This document shows, in pieces, positions 14,925 to 22,957 of a stretch of 52,072 nt of DNA (position 1 is its first letter; every line of letters begins with the position of its first letter). The DNA is from Scatosoma sp045614565 (lineage in GTDB: Bacteria; Bacillota; Clostridia; Christensenellales; Borkfalkiaceae). The position numbers and the translations under genes were made by a program. The notes under the pieces were generated by a model, which saw nothing but the letters and a program-made list of their open reading frames with translations, was not told where the DNA came from and did no database searches. The DNA is taken from the NCBI GenBank assembly GCA_045614565.1, contig JAZLDG010000100.1, positions 1 to 52,072 on the forward strand, given 5' to 3'.

Positions 14925-16616
14925 ATGAGAAAAAAGAAAGGGTTTATCAAGCTTGCAATCGGCGCGTTTTTTGTGACGTTTGCGCTTGGCGCGTTTGCCG
15001 CTTGTACCGAGCCGATGACGGGCGTGGGCATTTCCACGGAAGAAACGGACGTCGTGTACGGGCAAGCCGTTCGCTTTGACGTGAGCGGGAGTGTGGAAGA
15101 TATCCAAAGCGGGTATACGATCACTTGTAGCAAAGGCTACGAAGTGAGCGTTGAAGACAAGGACTCGTTTACGATTACACCCAAGCAGGAAGGCAGGCTT
15201 GAATTTTATTTCGACTTTAAGGGTGCGTACTATACTTACCGCAGTAACGTGGTAGTATTGCACGTGACGCGGGAAGAAAAGAGTATTTCTACACCGCAAG
15301 AGTTGTTTGATGCGAAGGATTCTAATTTGCGCTACGTGATGACCAAGGATATCGATATGTCGAGCGTGGGGAATTTTACGCCGTCCGCTTTTAACGCGGC
15401 TTTGGACGGGAATGGTTTTACCATTCGTAACTTCTTCTATTTGCCCTTGGAAGTAGCGACGGGGAAAAACGTCGGGTTTTTCTCGGAAAACAACGGCTTG
15501 ATTGAAAACGTGAAATTTTCTAACGTGGATTTGGGCTTATTCTCCGAAGCGGCTTCCGCGGGGATCGTTGCGGGAGTGAACAACGGTACGATTCGGAACG
15601 TGACGGTAGAAGGCAAGATCGAAGCGGAACAAACGGCGCAGGTCGGCGGGATCGTCGGCTTAAACCAAGGTATCGTAGATAGCTGTGAAAACCGCGCAAC
15701 CGTCGTTGGCAAAACGTACGTGGGCGGACTTGCAGGCAGTTCCGTTTCCGCAATCAACAGCAGTGTAAACAAGGGCGAAGTGGAAGGGCTTGACCACGCG
15801 GGCGGAATCGTAGGCACGATTACCGCGGCTTCGTCCGTGCAAGGCAATCTCAACGAAGGCACGATCAAAGGCGGGGCGTACGTCGGCGGGATTATCGGTT
15901 CGACGGGGGATTCGGTGACGGTGAACGTGAATAGTTGCGAAAATCTTGGACAGGTGAACGGCGCGTCCTACGTCGGCGGCATTATCGGCGCGGGAAAAGC
16001 CGCGGTGTTATTCGATTGCTTGAACGACGGCGTGGTTAGCGCAAGCAGTTTCTATGCGGGCGGTATGGGCGGCAGTATATTGTCGGCGAGAAGATGTGAA
16101 AATCACGGCGACGTAAAAGCCGAAGGCAAGGACTTGGAAGCGACAAGCGGCTATTACAACGTATACGTCGGCGGGATCGCGGGGTACTTAAAACGGATTG
16201 AAGAATGTAAAAACACGAGAAAAATCTCGCTCGAAAAGGCGTACGGCGCGTACGTCGGCGGTTTGGCAGGGTATCTCGACGGGGATAACACGAGCGACGT
16301 TATGAACGACAACGTGAACGAAGGCGCGGTGTATACCGCTACGACTTCTAAATACGTGGGCGGTATCGTCGGGTATATGAAAAACGCCACGCTTCGCGGG
16401 GCGGTGAATAGAGGCGCGGTCACGGGCGCGAATTACGTTTCGGGGATCGCGGGTTATGCGGAAAGCGGCGCGGTGTATTTTTGCGTGAACGGCGGGCATA
16501 TCGTAGGCGATAACGGGTATACGCAACAAATATGTTCGCGGAATACGGAAAACGTGCAAACGTACGGCAACGAAGAAAACGGAACGACGGCGATCAGGGG
16601 GGAAGAGAACGTATGA
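14925..16616 (+). CDS. Surface lipoprotein with GLUG repeats (563 aa)
   Basis: Residues 1-27 form a lipoprotein signal peptide ending GAFAAC, with the Cys as lipid-modified residue 1 of the mature protein. An Ig-like segment (about 30-110) precedes about ten repeats of the GLUG type, each around GG[IL][VIA]G with a Cys-Asn-Asn/Glu pair and a YVGG step, about 30 residues apart. These are expected to stack as a beta-helix outside the cell. ATG at 14925 is chosen because AAGGAG lies 9 bases upstream; ATGs at 14904 and 14907 are poorly spaced. Its stop overlaps the next gene (ATGA). Ligand unknown; adhesion or glycan binding is plausible. Confidence 0.85.
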   Translation: MRKKKGFIKLAIGAFFVTFALGAFAACTEPMTGVGISTEETDVVYGQAVRFDVSGSVEDIQSGYTITCSKGYEVSVEDKDSFTITPKQEGRLEFYFDFKGAYYTYRSNVVVLHVTREEKSISTPQELFDAKDSNLRYVMTKDIDMSSVGNFTPSAFNAALDGNGFTIRNFFYLPLEVATGKNVGFFSENNGLIENVKFSNVDLGLFSEAASAGIVAGVNNGTIRNVTVEGKIEAEQTAQVGGIVGLNQGIVDSCENRATVVGKTYVGGLAGSSVSAINSSVNKGEVEGLDHAGGIVGTITAASSVQGNLNEGTIKGGAYVGGIIGSTGDSVTVNVNSCENLGQVNGASYVGGIIGAGKAAVLFDCLNDGVVSASSFYAGGMGGSILSARRCENHGDVKAEGKDLEATSGYYNVYVGGIAGYLKRIEECKNTRKISLEKAYGAYVGGLAGYLDGDNTSDVMNDNVNEGAVYTATTSKYVGGIVGYMKNATLRGAVNRGAVTGANYVSGIAGYAESGAVYFCVNGGHIVGDNGYTQQICSRNTENVQTYGNEENGTTAIRGEENV

Positions 16617-19291
16617 AAAATGCAAAAATAGTAAAACGCGCCGTAACGGCGTGCGCTACGGCGGCGATTTTTTCGGGCTTGCTCGCAATGGCGGCTTGTA
16701 CGGACAAGGAAAATGCGGTTGCGGCGGATACGTACAGCATATATTACGTGCAAACGGGGGAAGAGCTCGTTTTGGACTATACGGATATTATCGGCGATTT
16801 GTCCAAGGATAACGAATACGACAAAATCGAAACTTGGGTGACGAATAGTCATATCACGAACAACAGCTGCGGCGCAAGCGCGCAATACGACGGCGCGTAT
16901 ATGACCGTTTCCGCGGAACGCGCGGGCGAGTTCGTGATAGAGAGAACGCTCTCTTCGCGTACTATTTATTTGAAAATCGTGTTCTGTAATGAAAAATTAG
17001 TTTCGACGGCAGAAGATTTTGCGGATATGGACCAACCCTATACCAAGTACACCTTGCAAAACGATATCGATTTAGGGGGCTTCAAGTGGACGCCGTATAT
17101 CTTTCTCGGGTATTTGGACGGGAACGGGTACAGCGTAAAAAATCTTTCCTTGCCAGCCAAGGCAGGCGACAACGAAGTGGGGTTATTTAGCCAGTCGAGC
17201 GGTAAAATTTCTAATTTGAAAGTAGAAAGTGCGAGCTTGACCGTGACGGGTTATAACGAATACGTAGGGATTTTGTCGGGTAAAAATTACGCCTATTTGG
17301 AAAACGTGAGCGTTTCGGGAACGATCGTTGCGGAAGACAGCGATTTCGTCGGTGGCGTGGCGGGTTGTCAATACGGCAGATCGGACGGAGTGACTTCTAA
17401 CGCGAAAGTAACGGGTTGTCGCGCGGTAGGCGGTGTGTTCGGGAACGTGGTTACCGAGAACCGGGAAGTGCAATGTGATTTGACCAACTTGAACGACGTA
17501 AACGGCTACGAATGGGTCGGCGGGATCGCAGGGGCTGGCTCGGACGCGTACGGACAACAGGAATCGGCGCGTGCGACTTTGCATACCGTGACGAATAAAG
17601 GTAAAATTACGGGGAAATATTCCACGGGCGGTATAATGGGCTACGCCGTCCCCCAACAGGTGTATCACGCGGGGTCTTCGGGTAAGAACGGCAGCAGTGG
17701 GTATACCCAAAAGGAAGATTTGAGTATTTTATACGCCGTCAACGAAGGCGTCGTAGAAGGCGTAGACTACGTAGGCGGTATTTGCGGTCAAGTTGGTTTG
17801 ACAAATTTGACGAGCCCGTTTGGGGGTAAGAACGAGAATAAAGGTAAGGTCACGGGCGTGTATTTCGTCGGCGGGATTTGCGGAAAAGCGGACTCGGTCG
17901 AGCTTAACGATTTGAGCAATCTTGCCGAAGTGACGGGCAGAGCGTACGTGGGCGGTATCGTCGGCGAAGGCGTGACCGCGACGGTGAATAATTGTACCAA
18001 CTCGGGAAAAATCGTTGCCACGGGGAATTATTATAATCAAACGTATGCGTATTGTGGCGGCGTTGCTGGGGAAGCGAAAATCGTCAGCGGTTGTACCAAC
18101 GGCGGGGAAATTGCGCCTACGGCGGAAAGCGGTCGAGCAATCGGCGGCGTGGTTGGTTATGCGACCGAAACCGTACAAGACTGTACGAATACGGGCGATC
18201 TCTCCGCGAGTGAAAACGGTCGCGTCGGCGGTGTGGCGGGAGAAGCACGCACCGTTAAGAATTGCGTGAATAAAGGGGAAATACGGGGCGGCGTCCAAGT
18301 CGGCGGCGTCGTTGGCGCGGCGTTTGATAACCCGTTGACGGATAACGTAAACGAAGCCGTCGTTACGGGGGAAACAACCGTCGGCGGTGTTTTCGGGCTT
18401 GTAAACGGCGGGACTTGTACGAACGCGGTAAATAAAGCGGAAAGCGTGCAAGGTCAAGACAAGGTAGGCGGTGTAGTCGGTTGGGTGATAACTACGTCGA
18501 CGAAAACGTTTGAAGGATTGAAATCTTCGGCAAACGTGACGGGTGAAAGCTACGTCGGCGGGGTCGTAGGGCAAGTGACGGAAAGCGGGGCGTTGACGCT
18601 GGAAGGCGCGCAAATCGAGGCGCAAAAATCGGTGACGGGTGTGGAATACGTCGGCGGGATTTTGGGCGAAGGAGATAACGTAACGATCAGTAACGCGCTC
18701 GTTATCAACGTGACGATGACGGGAGAAAAGTACGTCGGCGGTTTGGCGGGCGAAGTCGGTACGGTTTTAAGCGGTACGTTCCGCGGCAATCTTAACGTCG
18801 TCAACGTGAACGCGGAGGGCGACGGAAAATATATTTATGCGGGCGGTATCGCAGGGGCGCTTTGGGCGGCGGATAACTGTATCAATTACGCGGATATTAC
18901 CGTCGAAAACGGTTGGTATATCGCGGGTATTGCAGGCAGAGTTTGGGGCGACGGAACGAAACAAATTAACGCTTGTCAAAACAAGGGCGATATCACGGGC
19001 GGTATGCGCGTGGGCGGTATCGTCGGTTACGCGGAATACGGGAATATAAACGCTTGTATCAACGACGGTGCGATTTCGGGAACGAGATTCGTTGCAGGGA
19101 TTTGCGGAAAGTCGGATAACGTCAAGAAAGGGGCGGGTTGCCAAAACAAGGGCGATGTCACGGCGGAGCAAGACGCGGCGGGGATTTTCGGAAACAGTAC
19201 GGGAAAAACGAATATTACCAACTGCCAAAACACGGGTACGGTTATGTGCGCGGAAAACGGCGGCGATATTTATGCGGGGGATAATCCGTAA
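16613..19291 (+). CDS. Large surface lipoprotein with GLUG repeats (892 aa)
   Basis: A paralogue of the preceding gene, about 330 residues longer. The signal peptide ends AMAAC (lipobox). It is followed by a short sensor-like N-terminal domain and about twenty GG-x-x-G GLUG units, many with conserved Cys in the strand (TGCRA, NCTNSG, DCTNTG). The start ATG at 16613 overlaps the TGA of the first lipoprotein, with a purine-rich GGGGGGAAGAGAA site upstream. The stop overlaps the next ATG (TAATG). The three genes are therefore translationally coupled. Confidence 0.87.
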   Translation: MKNAKIVKRAVTACATAAIFSGLLAMAACTDKENAVAADTYSIYYVQTGEELVLDYTDIIGDLSKDNEYDKIETWVTNSHITNNSCGASAQYDGAYMTVSAERAGEFVIERTLSSRTIYLKIVFCNEKLVSTAEDFADMDQPYTKYTLQNDIDLGGFKWTPYIFLGYLDGNGYSVKNLSLPAKAGDNEVGLFSQSSGKISNLKVESASLTVTGYNEYVGILSGKNYAYLENVSVSGTIVAEDSDFVGGVAGCQYGRSDGVTSNAKVTGCRAVGGVFGNVVTENREVQCDLTNLNDVNGYEWVGGIAGAGSDAYGQQESARATLHTVTNKGKITGKYSTGGIMGYAVPQQVYHAGSSGKNGSSGYTQKEDLSILYAVNEGVVEGVDYVGGICGQVGLTNLTSPFGGKNENKGKVTGVYFVGGICGKADSVELNDLSNLAEVTGRAYVGGIVGEGVTATVNNCTNSGKIVATGNYYNQTYAYCGGVAGEAKIVSGCTNGGEIAPTAESGRAIGGVVGYATETVQDCTNTGDLSASENGRVGGVAGEARTVKNCVNKGEIRGGVQVGGVVGAAFDNPLTDNVNEAVVTGETTVGGVFGLVNGGTCTNAVNKAESVQGQDKVGGVVGWVITTSTKTFEGLKSSANVTGESYVGGVVGQVTESGALTLEGAQIEAQKSVTGVEYVGGILGEGDNVTISNALVINVTMTGEKYVGGLAGEVGTVLSGTFRGNLNVVNVNAEGDGKYIYAGGIAGALWAADNCINYADITVENGWYIAGIAGRVWGDGTKQINACQNKGDITGGMRVGGIVGYAEYGNINACINDGAISGTRFVAGICGKSDNVKKGAGCQNKGDVTAEQDAAGIFGNSTGKTNITNCQNTGTVMCAENGGDIYAGDNP

Positions 19292-19980
19292 TGTTTGACG
19301 AACGGTATGCGACCTTTCAAGCGTTTGGCGTATCGCATTTTTTGGCGATGATTCTTTGCTTCGCGGCGATCGCGCTCGTTTTCGCGTTTCGGAAAAAGAT
19401 CAAGCTTGACCGCTTTCAAGAAATTATGATAGGCGCGGTGATGCTTGGGTTGGAAGCCGTGTTTTTGGTGTGGCAAATCAGCTCGTGGGGGCTTCGCAAA
19501 GAGCATTTGCCTTTACAGCTTTGTACTATTTCTATGTACGTGAACGCGATTGCGATGATTTTGGGCGATAAACGCGTCGTTAAATACACGGGGTATTTTT
19601 CTATTGCGGGGGCGGTGATTGCGATCGTCGTGCCGATGCAGGGCTACGCTTTCCCGCATTATCGGTATTTTCATTATTATATCAATCATTTATTGATCGT
19701 GTTGACGTCCATTTATATGCTCGCGGGAGCGGGGGAAATTTCCTATAAAAAAGCGTTAATTTCCGAAGCCGTGTTTTTTGGGTTGGTCTTGTTTGGGATT
19801 ATTCCGATTAACATTGCTTTGCAAACGGATTTTATGTTTTTAAAAAACGCGGGGGATTATTTGCAAACGGTGTTTTTACCGAGTAATTTATTGACCTACG
19901 CGGCGGCGTTTGCCGTGCATCAGGCGATGTTTTGGACGGTGGAAACGGGGAATAGAATGAAAAGAAGAAAGAATAAATAA
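19291..19980 (+). CDS. YwaF/TMEM164-family integral membrane protein (copy B)
   Basis: The 229-residue product has about six to seven membrane helices. It starts with the family pattern QAFGVSHFLAMILC (residues 10-23), then LPLQLCTISMY with C78, then YYINHLLIV with H133. These match C103 and H162/H163 of copy A and C276 and H331 of the ABC fusion protein. It overlaps the end of the second GLUG lipoprotein gene, so it is made with the lipoproteins. A role in lipoprotein or lipid processing is inference. Confidence 0.78.
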   Translation: MFDERYATFQAFGVSHFLAMILCFAAIALVFAFRKKIKLDRFQEIMIGAVMLGLEAVFLVWQISSWGLRKEHLPLQLCTISMYVNAIAMILGDKRVVKYTGYFSIAGAVIAIVVPMQGYAFPHYRYFHYYINHLLIVLTSIYMLAGAGEISYKKALISEAVFFGLVLFGIIPINIALQTDFMFLKNAGDYLQTVFLPSNLLTYAAAFAVHQAMFWTVETGNRMKRRKNK

Positions 19981-19988
19981 TAAATAAT

Positions 19989-20026
19989 AAAAAAGGACTG
20001 CCGCGGCATACGCCGCGGCAGTTTTG
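19989..20026. terminator. Bidirectional terminator
   Basis: CTGCCGCGGC and GCCGCGGCAG form a 10-bp stem. A and T runs flank it, and it lies between the convergent ends at 19980 and 20039. Confidence 0.85.
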
Positions 20027-20038
20027 GGTTTGTGTGGA

Positions 20039-20680
20039 TTATTTCGTGCCGAAGAGTCTGTCGCCTGCGTCGCCAAGCCCCGGTAAGATATAGCCGTTTT
20101 CGTTTAAGCATCTATCGAGCGTCGAAACGTAAACGTTTACGTCGGGGTGCGCTTCGGCTACTTTGCTTACGCCTTCGGGTGCGCCGATGATCGCCATAAA
20201 CTTGATGTTCTTACAGCCCCGCTTTTTCAAAAGAGTGATCGCGTCGCACGCGCTTCCGCCCGTTGCGAGCATAGGATCGACCAAAAGCACGAGCTTGTCT
20301 TCGATACCGTCGGGAAGTTTGCAATAGTATTCGCAAGGGTCTAACGTTTCTTCGTTACGGTACATACCGATATGTCCAACTCTTGCGGAAGGGAATAAAA
20401 CGTGAATACCGTTCACCATTCCAAGCCCCGCGCGCAAGATGGGCACGATCGCGATAGCATTGTCTTTTACCACGCGTTGCGTACACGTTTCCAGCGGGGT
20501 TTTTACCTGCTTTTCTACCGTCGGTACGCCGTCTTTCAAACATTCGTAGGTCATTAGCGTCGTGATTTCTTCAATCAGTTCGCGAAATTCCTTCATGCTC
20601 GTTTTTTCGTCGCGCAAAATCGCGATTTTGTGCTGGATAAGGGGATGATCGAAAATTACGACGTTGTTGTAATTTTTCAT
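20039..20680 (-). CDS. upp: Uracil phosphoribosyltransferase
   Basis: Converts uracil and PRPP to UMP. The 213-residue product shows VPILRAGLGMVNG, the PRPP loop VDPMLATGGSACDAI and the C-terminal uracil-binding PGLGDAGDRLFGTK. It overlaps the permease stop by four bases, forming a uracil uptake and salvage unit. Confidence 0.97.
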   Translation of the reverse strand: MKNYNNVVIFDHPLIQHKIAILRDEKTSMKEFRELIEEITTLMTYECLKDGVPTVEKQVKTPLETCTQRVVKDNAIAIVPILRAGLGMVNGIHVLFPSARVGHIGMYRNEETLDPCEYYCKLPDGIEDKLVLLVDPMLATGGSACDAITLLKKRGCKNIKFMAIIGAPEGVSKVAEAHPDVNVYVSTLDRCLNENGYILPGLGDAGDRLFGTK

Positions 20681-22197
20681 TCTTGCGACCCCGTGTCTTC
20701 CGTTGCCGCCGCTTCCGCTTCTACGGGCGTTTCTTCTTCGACCGCTTCTAAGCCAAGCTTGCTCTTTTCAACCTTGTTCAAAATAGCGTTGGTTACGATA
20801 CCGAGAATAAGCGCGGTTGCAATCGACGTGATTTGAATGGTTTTCGCTACTGCGCCGTTTGCCGCGAACGCGTAGGGAATTTGAATGGTAAGACCGCCGA
20901 TACCCGAAATGAGAATTGCCGCAACGACGAACAAGTTTTTGTTGTCGTCCAAGTCAAGGTTTTTGAACATCTTTAAGCCCGATACTGCGATAAAGCCGTA
21001 CAACGTCAAGCATACGCCGCCCATTACGCAGGAAGGAATGGTTTGCAAAAGTGCCATTATAGGGCTGATGAACGAAAGGATAATACACATAAACGCCGTC
21101 GTCGTGATCGTCGCGATGGAAGCGTTTTTGGTGATTGCTACGCAACCGACCGATTCGCCGTAGGTGGTGTTAGGGCAAATACCAAAAATCGTACCTGCCA
21201 TCGAGCCTACGCCGTCGCCAAGGAGCGTTCTTTTAAGACCGGGATCGGTGATAAGATCTTTTCCGATGATGGAAGAAAGGTTTTTATGGTCTGCAATGTG
21301 TTCTGCAAATACCACGAGCGCAACGGGCAAGAACGCGATGATGACTTCGGCTACGCCGCCCCAGTTCAAAAGCGTTGCGTTGCCTTTGCTTGCGGTAAGG
21401 ATTTCCGCGGATACGTTGCCGTTGATAAGTTCTTTAATCGCTTCGATCAACGCAAAGTCGGGGTAGTTTATGAACGCCGTAAGTCCCTTGAACGTGCCGT
21501 CTGCCGCAACGAAGTTGTCTACGACGGGCTTGAAGTTGATGATCATAAAGTAGTCGATATTTGCAACCGAGCCGATAAGGGTGAAGATTGCCGCTACTGC
21601 GTAGCCTGCGCCGATACCGATAATAAACGGGATAAGGCGAGCCATTTTTACGCGTTTTTGCGTGGAGCAAATTACGATCGTGAAGAATGCAACCAAACCG
21701 CAAACAAGGGAGATAAGGTTGTTGGAAGCAAAGAGCGTGGAAGCGTTTGCTTTTACCATATCGCCCATCGCGCTACCTGCAAGCGAAAGCCCGATTAAGG
21801 CTACCGTAGGTCCGATGATGACGGGGGGCATAAGCTTGTTTACCCAAGCCGTGCCCGCAAAGTGAATGATAATTGCAAGTACTACGTAGACAAGACCTGC
21901 TACGATCGAGCCTAAAATGATACCGCAATAGCCGTATGCCACCGCTACGCCAAGGGAGCTTAAAAAGGCAAAGGAGCTACCCAAGAATACAGGGCTTTTG
22001 AATTTGGTGAAAAGCTGGTATACGAGCGTACCGATACCTGCGCCGAGAATTGCCGCAGGGATTTGCGTGGGCAAACCGATGATCGTGGGTACGGCGATCG
22101 TTGCCGCGAGAATGGCGAGCAACTGTTGTAAGGCAAACACGAGCATTTGACCGAATTTGGGTCTGTCGTGAATGTCGTAAATGAGTTTGTTGGACAT
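20677..22197 (-). CDS. uraA: Uracil permease (NCS2 family)
   Basis: A proton-coupled nucleobase transporter of 506 residues with about 12 to 14 membrane segments. Family features include AILAATIAVPTIIGLP near the start, and AEHIADHKNLSSIIGKDL plus GVGSMAGTIFGICPNTTYGES, which form the central substrate site. The C-terminal about 30 residues are Glu/Ala-rich and cytoplasmic (EAVEEETPVEAEAAATED), longer than usual. A GGAGGAATTTGT site precedes the ATG. No attenuator (PyrR) hairpin is seen in the short leader. Confidence 0.96.
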   Translation of the reverse strand: MSNKLIYDIHDRPKFGQMLVFALQQLLAILAATIAVPTIIGLPTQIPAAILGAGIGTLVYQLFTKFKSPVFLGSSFAFLSSLGVAVAYGYCGIILGSIVAGLVYVVLAIIIHFAGTAWVNKLMPPVIIGPTVALIGLSLAGSAMGDMVKANASTLFASNNLISLVCGLVAFFTIVICSTQKRVKMARLIPFIIGIGAGYAVAAIFTLIGSVANIDYFMIINFKPVVDNFVAADGTFKGLTAFINYPDFALIEAIKELINGNVSAEILTASKGNATLLNWGGVAEVIIAFLPVALVVFAEHIADHKNLSSIIGKDLITDPGLKRTLLGDGVGSMAGTIFGICPNTTYGESVGCVAITKNASIATITTTAFMCIILSFISPIMALLQTIPSCVMGGVCLTLYGFIAVSGLKMFKNLDLDDNKNLFVVAAILISGIGGLTIQIPYAFAANGAVAKTIQITSIATALILGIVTNAILNKVEKSKLGLEAVEEETPVEAEAAATEDTGSQE

Positions 22198-22232
22198 ACA
22201 AATTCCTCCTTAGAATAAATTTCATTATATCT

Positions 22233-22261
22233 ATTTTATCACACCCGCTTGGACATTGCAA
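22233..22261 (-). promoter_or_regulatory. Promoter of uraA-upp
   Basis: On the minus strand TTGCAA (22261-22256), 17 bases, TAAAAT (22238-22233). A TATAAT further downstream at about 22224-22229 could also be used. Confidence 0.7.
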
Positions 22262-22330
22262 ACGTTTTGAACAATTTTTTCGACAAAAGTATGAAAAGAT
22301 TTTCTTTGGATTAAATAGGTATTTTTTGTG

Positions 22331-22360
22331 CGAAAAAAGGAACGCGCTTGCGTTCCTTTT
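22331..22360 (-). terminator. Terminator of tRNA-Ala
   Basis: Read on the minus strand, AAAAGGAACG, CAAGCG, CGTTCCTTTTTT forms a stem-loop with a T run directly after the tRNA end. Confidence 0.88.
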
Positions 22361-22362
22361 CG

Positions 22363-22438
22363 TGGTGGAGCCAAGGGGAGTTGAACCCCTGACCTTTTGA
22401 ATGCCATTCAAACGCGCTACCAACTGCGCTATGACCCC
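22363..22438 (-). tRNA. tRNA-Ala (GGC)
   Basis: The 76-base cloverleaf on the minus strand has acceptor GGGGTCA with TGGCTCC, anticodon stem TTTGA/TCAAA around loop ATGGCAT (anticodon GGC) and T arm AGGGG-TTCAACT-CCCCT. The ACCA end is encoded. Confidence 0.95.
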
Positions 22439-22449
22439 GTCACGCTTTT

Positions 22450-22479
22450 ATTATACAAGAAAAGGCTTTTTATCGTCAA
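22450..22479 (-). promoter_or_regulatory. Promoter of tRNA-Ala
   Basis: On the minus strand TTGACG (22479-22474), 18 bases, TATAAT (22455-22450), 12 bases before the tRNA. Confidence 0.8.
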
Positions 22480-22530
22480 CGATTTTTTGCTTGTTTTTTG
22501 GATTTTTTTACGTTTGCAACAAAAAACGGA

Positions 22531-22559
22531 TTGACTTTTATCGTCCACGGTGTTATAAT
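22531..22559 (+). promoter_or_regulatory. Promoter of tRNA-Val
   Basis: TTGACT (22531-22536), 17 bases, TATAAT (22554-22559), 15 bases before the tRNA. Confidence 0.85.
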
Positions 22560-22574
22560 AAGCGTAGAAAGTTT

Positions 22575-22652
22575 GGAGGCATAGTCTCAGTTGGTTAGAG
22601 CGCTCGCTTCACATGCGAGAGGTCACAGGTTCAAGTCCTGTTGTCTCCACCA
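22575..22652 (+). tRNA. tRNA-Val (CAC)
   Basis: The 78-base cloverleaf has acceptor GGAGGCA with TGTCTCC, anticodon stem CTCGC/GCGAG around loop TTCACAT (anticodon CAC) and T arm ACAGG-TTCAAGT-CCTGT. CCA is encoded. Confidence 0.95.
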
Positions 22653-22690
22653 CAACAAAACAACGCACCGTTAGGTGCGTTGTTTTGTTG
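22653..22690 (+). terminator. Terminator of tRNA-Val
   Basis: CAACAAAACAACGCACC and GGTGCGTTGTTTTGTTG form a 17-bp near-perfect stem with a 4-base loop, directly after the tRNA. Confidence 0.85.
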
Positions 22691-22762
22691 TGGTGGAAAT
22701 AGGTTTCGCGGAAGCTGTGTATTACCACAGGTTCACGCGAGAGAGAAAAAACGCAAAAGGAA

Positions 22763-22801
22763 AATAAAAGGAATATGGAGATTATCCATATTCCTTTTAT
22801 T
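22763..22801. repeat. Perfect 16-bp inverted repeat in a gene-free stretch
   Basis: AATAAAAGGAATATGG and CCATATTCCTTTTATT flank a 7-base loop. The 305-base gap between tRNA-Val and the acyltransferase gene holds no open reading frame of note. It holds this hairpin, a smaller CTGTG/CACAG hairpin before it, and a palindromic promoter-like site after it. Confidence 0.6.
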
Positions 22802-22870
22802 CGTGTGACAACCTGCGAAAAGATGTTTTATAAAAGTATTATACATTAAACAAAGTCTTTTGAGATAATA

Positions 22871-22893
22871 AACACTAAAATTAGTGTTATAAT
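22871..22893 (+). promoter_or_regulatory. Palindrome fused to a -10-like box
   Basis: AACACTA, AAAT, TAGTGTT is followed by a box overlapping its last T: TATAAT at 22888-22893. No gene follows on the plus strand before the terminator at 22921, so any transcript would be about 50 bases. No -35 at proper distance. Confidence 0.3.
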
Positions 22894-22920
22894 TGAATTG
22901 CTATCGACGAAATTTCGACA

Positions 22921-22953
22921 CGAAAAAACGCACCGTAGGGGGTGCGTTTTTTG
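22921..22953. terminator. Terminator of the acyltransferase gene
   Basis: AAAAAACGCACC and GGTGCGTTTTTT form a stem with A/T tails on both strands, 4 bases past the minus-strand stop at 22958. Confidence 0.9.
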
Positions 22954-22957
22954 TGGC

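Noticed and set aside
17729..18625. A 298-codon minus-strand frame opposite the second GLUG lipoprotein
   Set aside because: It is a by-product of repetitive GGC/GTC codons in the GLUG units and has no start signals.
14925..19291. Regular short repeats resembling an array
   Set aside because: They are protein-coding GLUG units with variable spacing and no identical repeats, so this is not a CRISPR array. None was seen elsewhere in the window.
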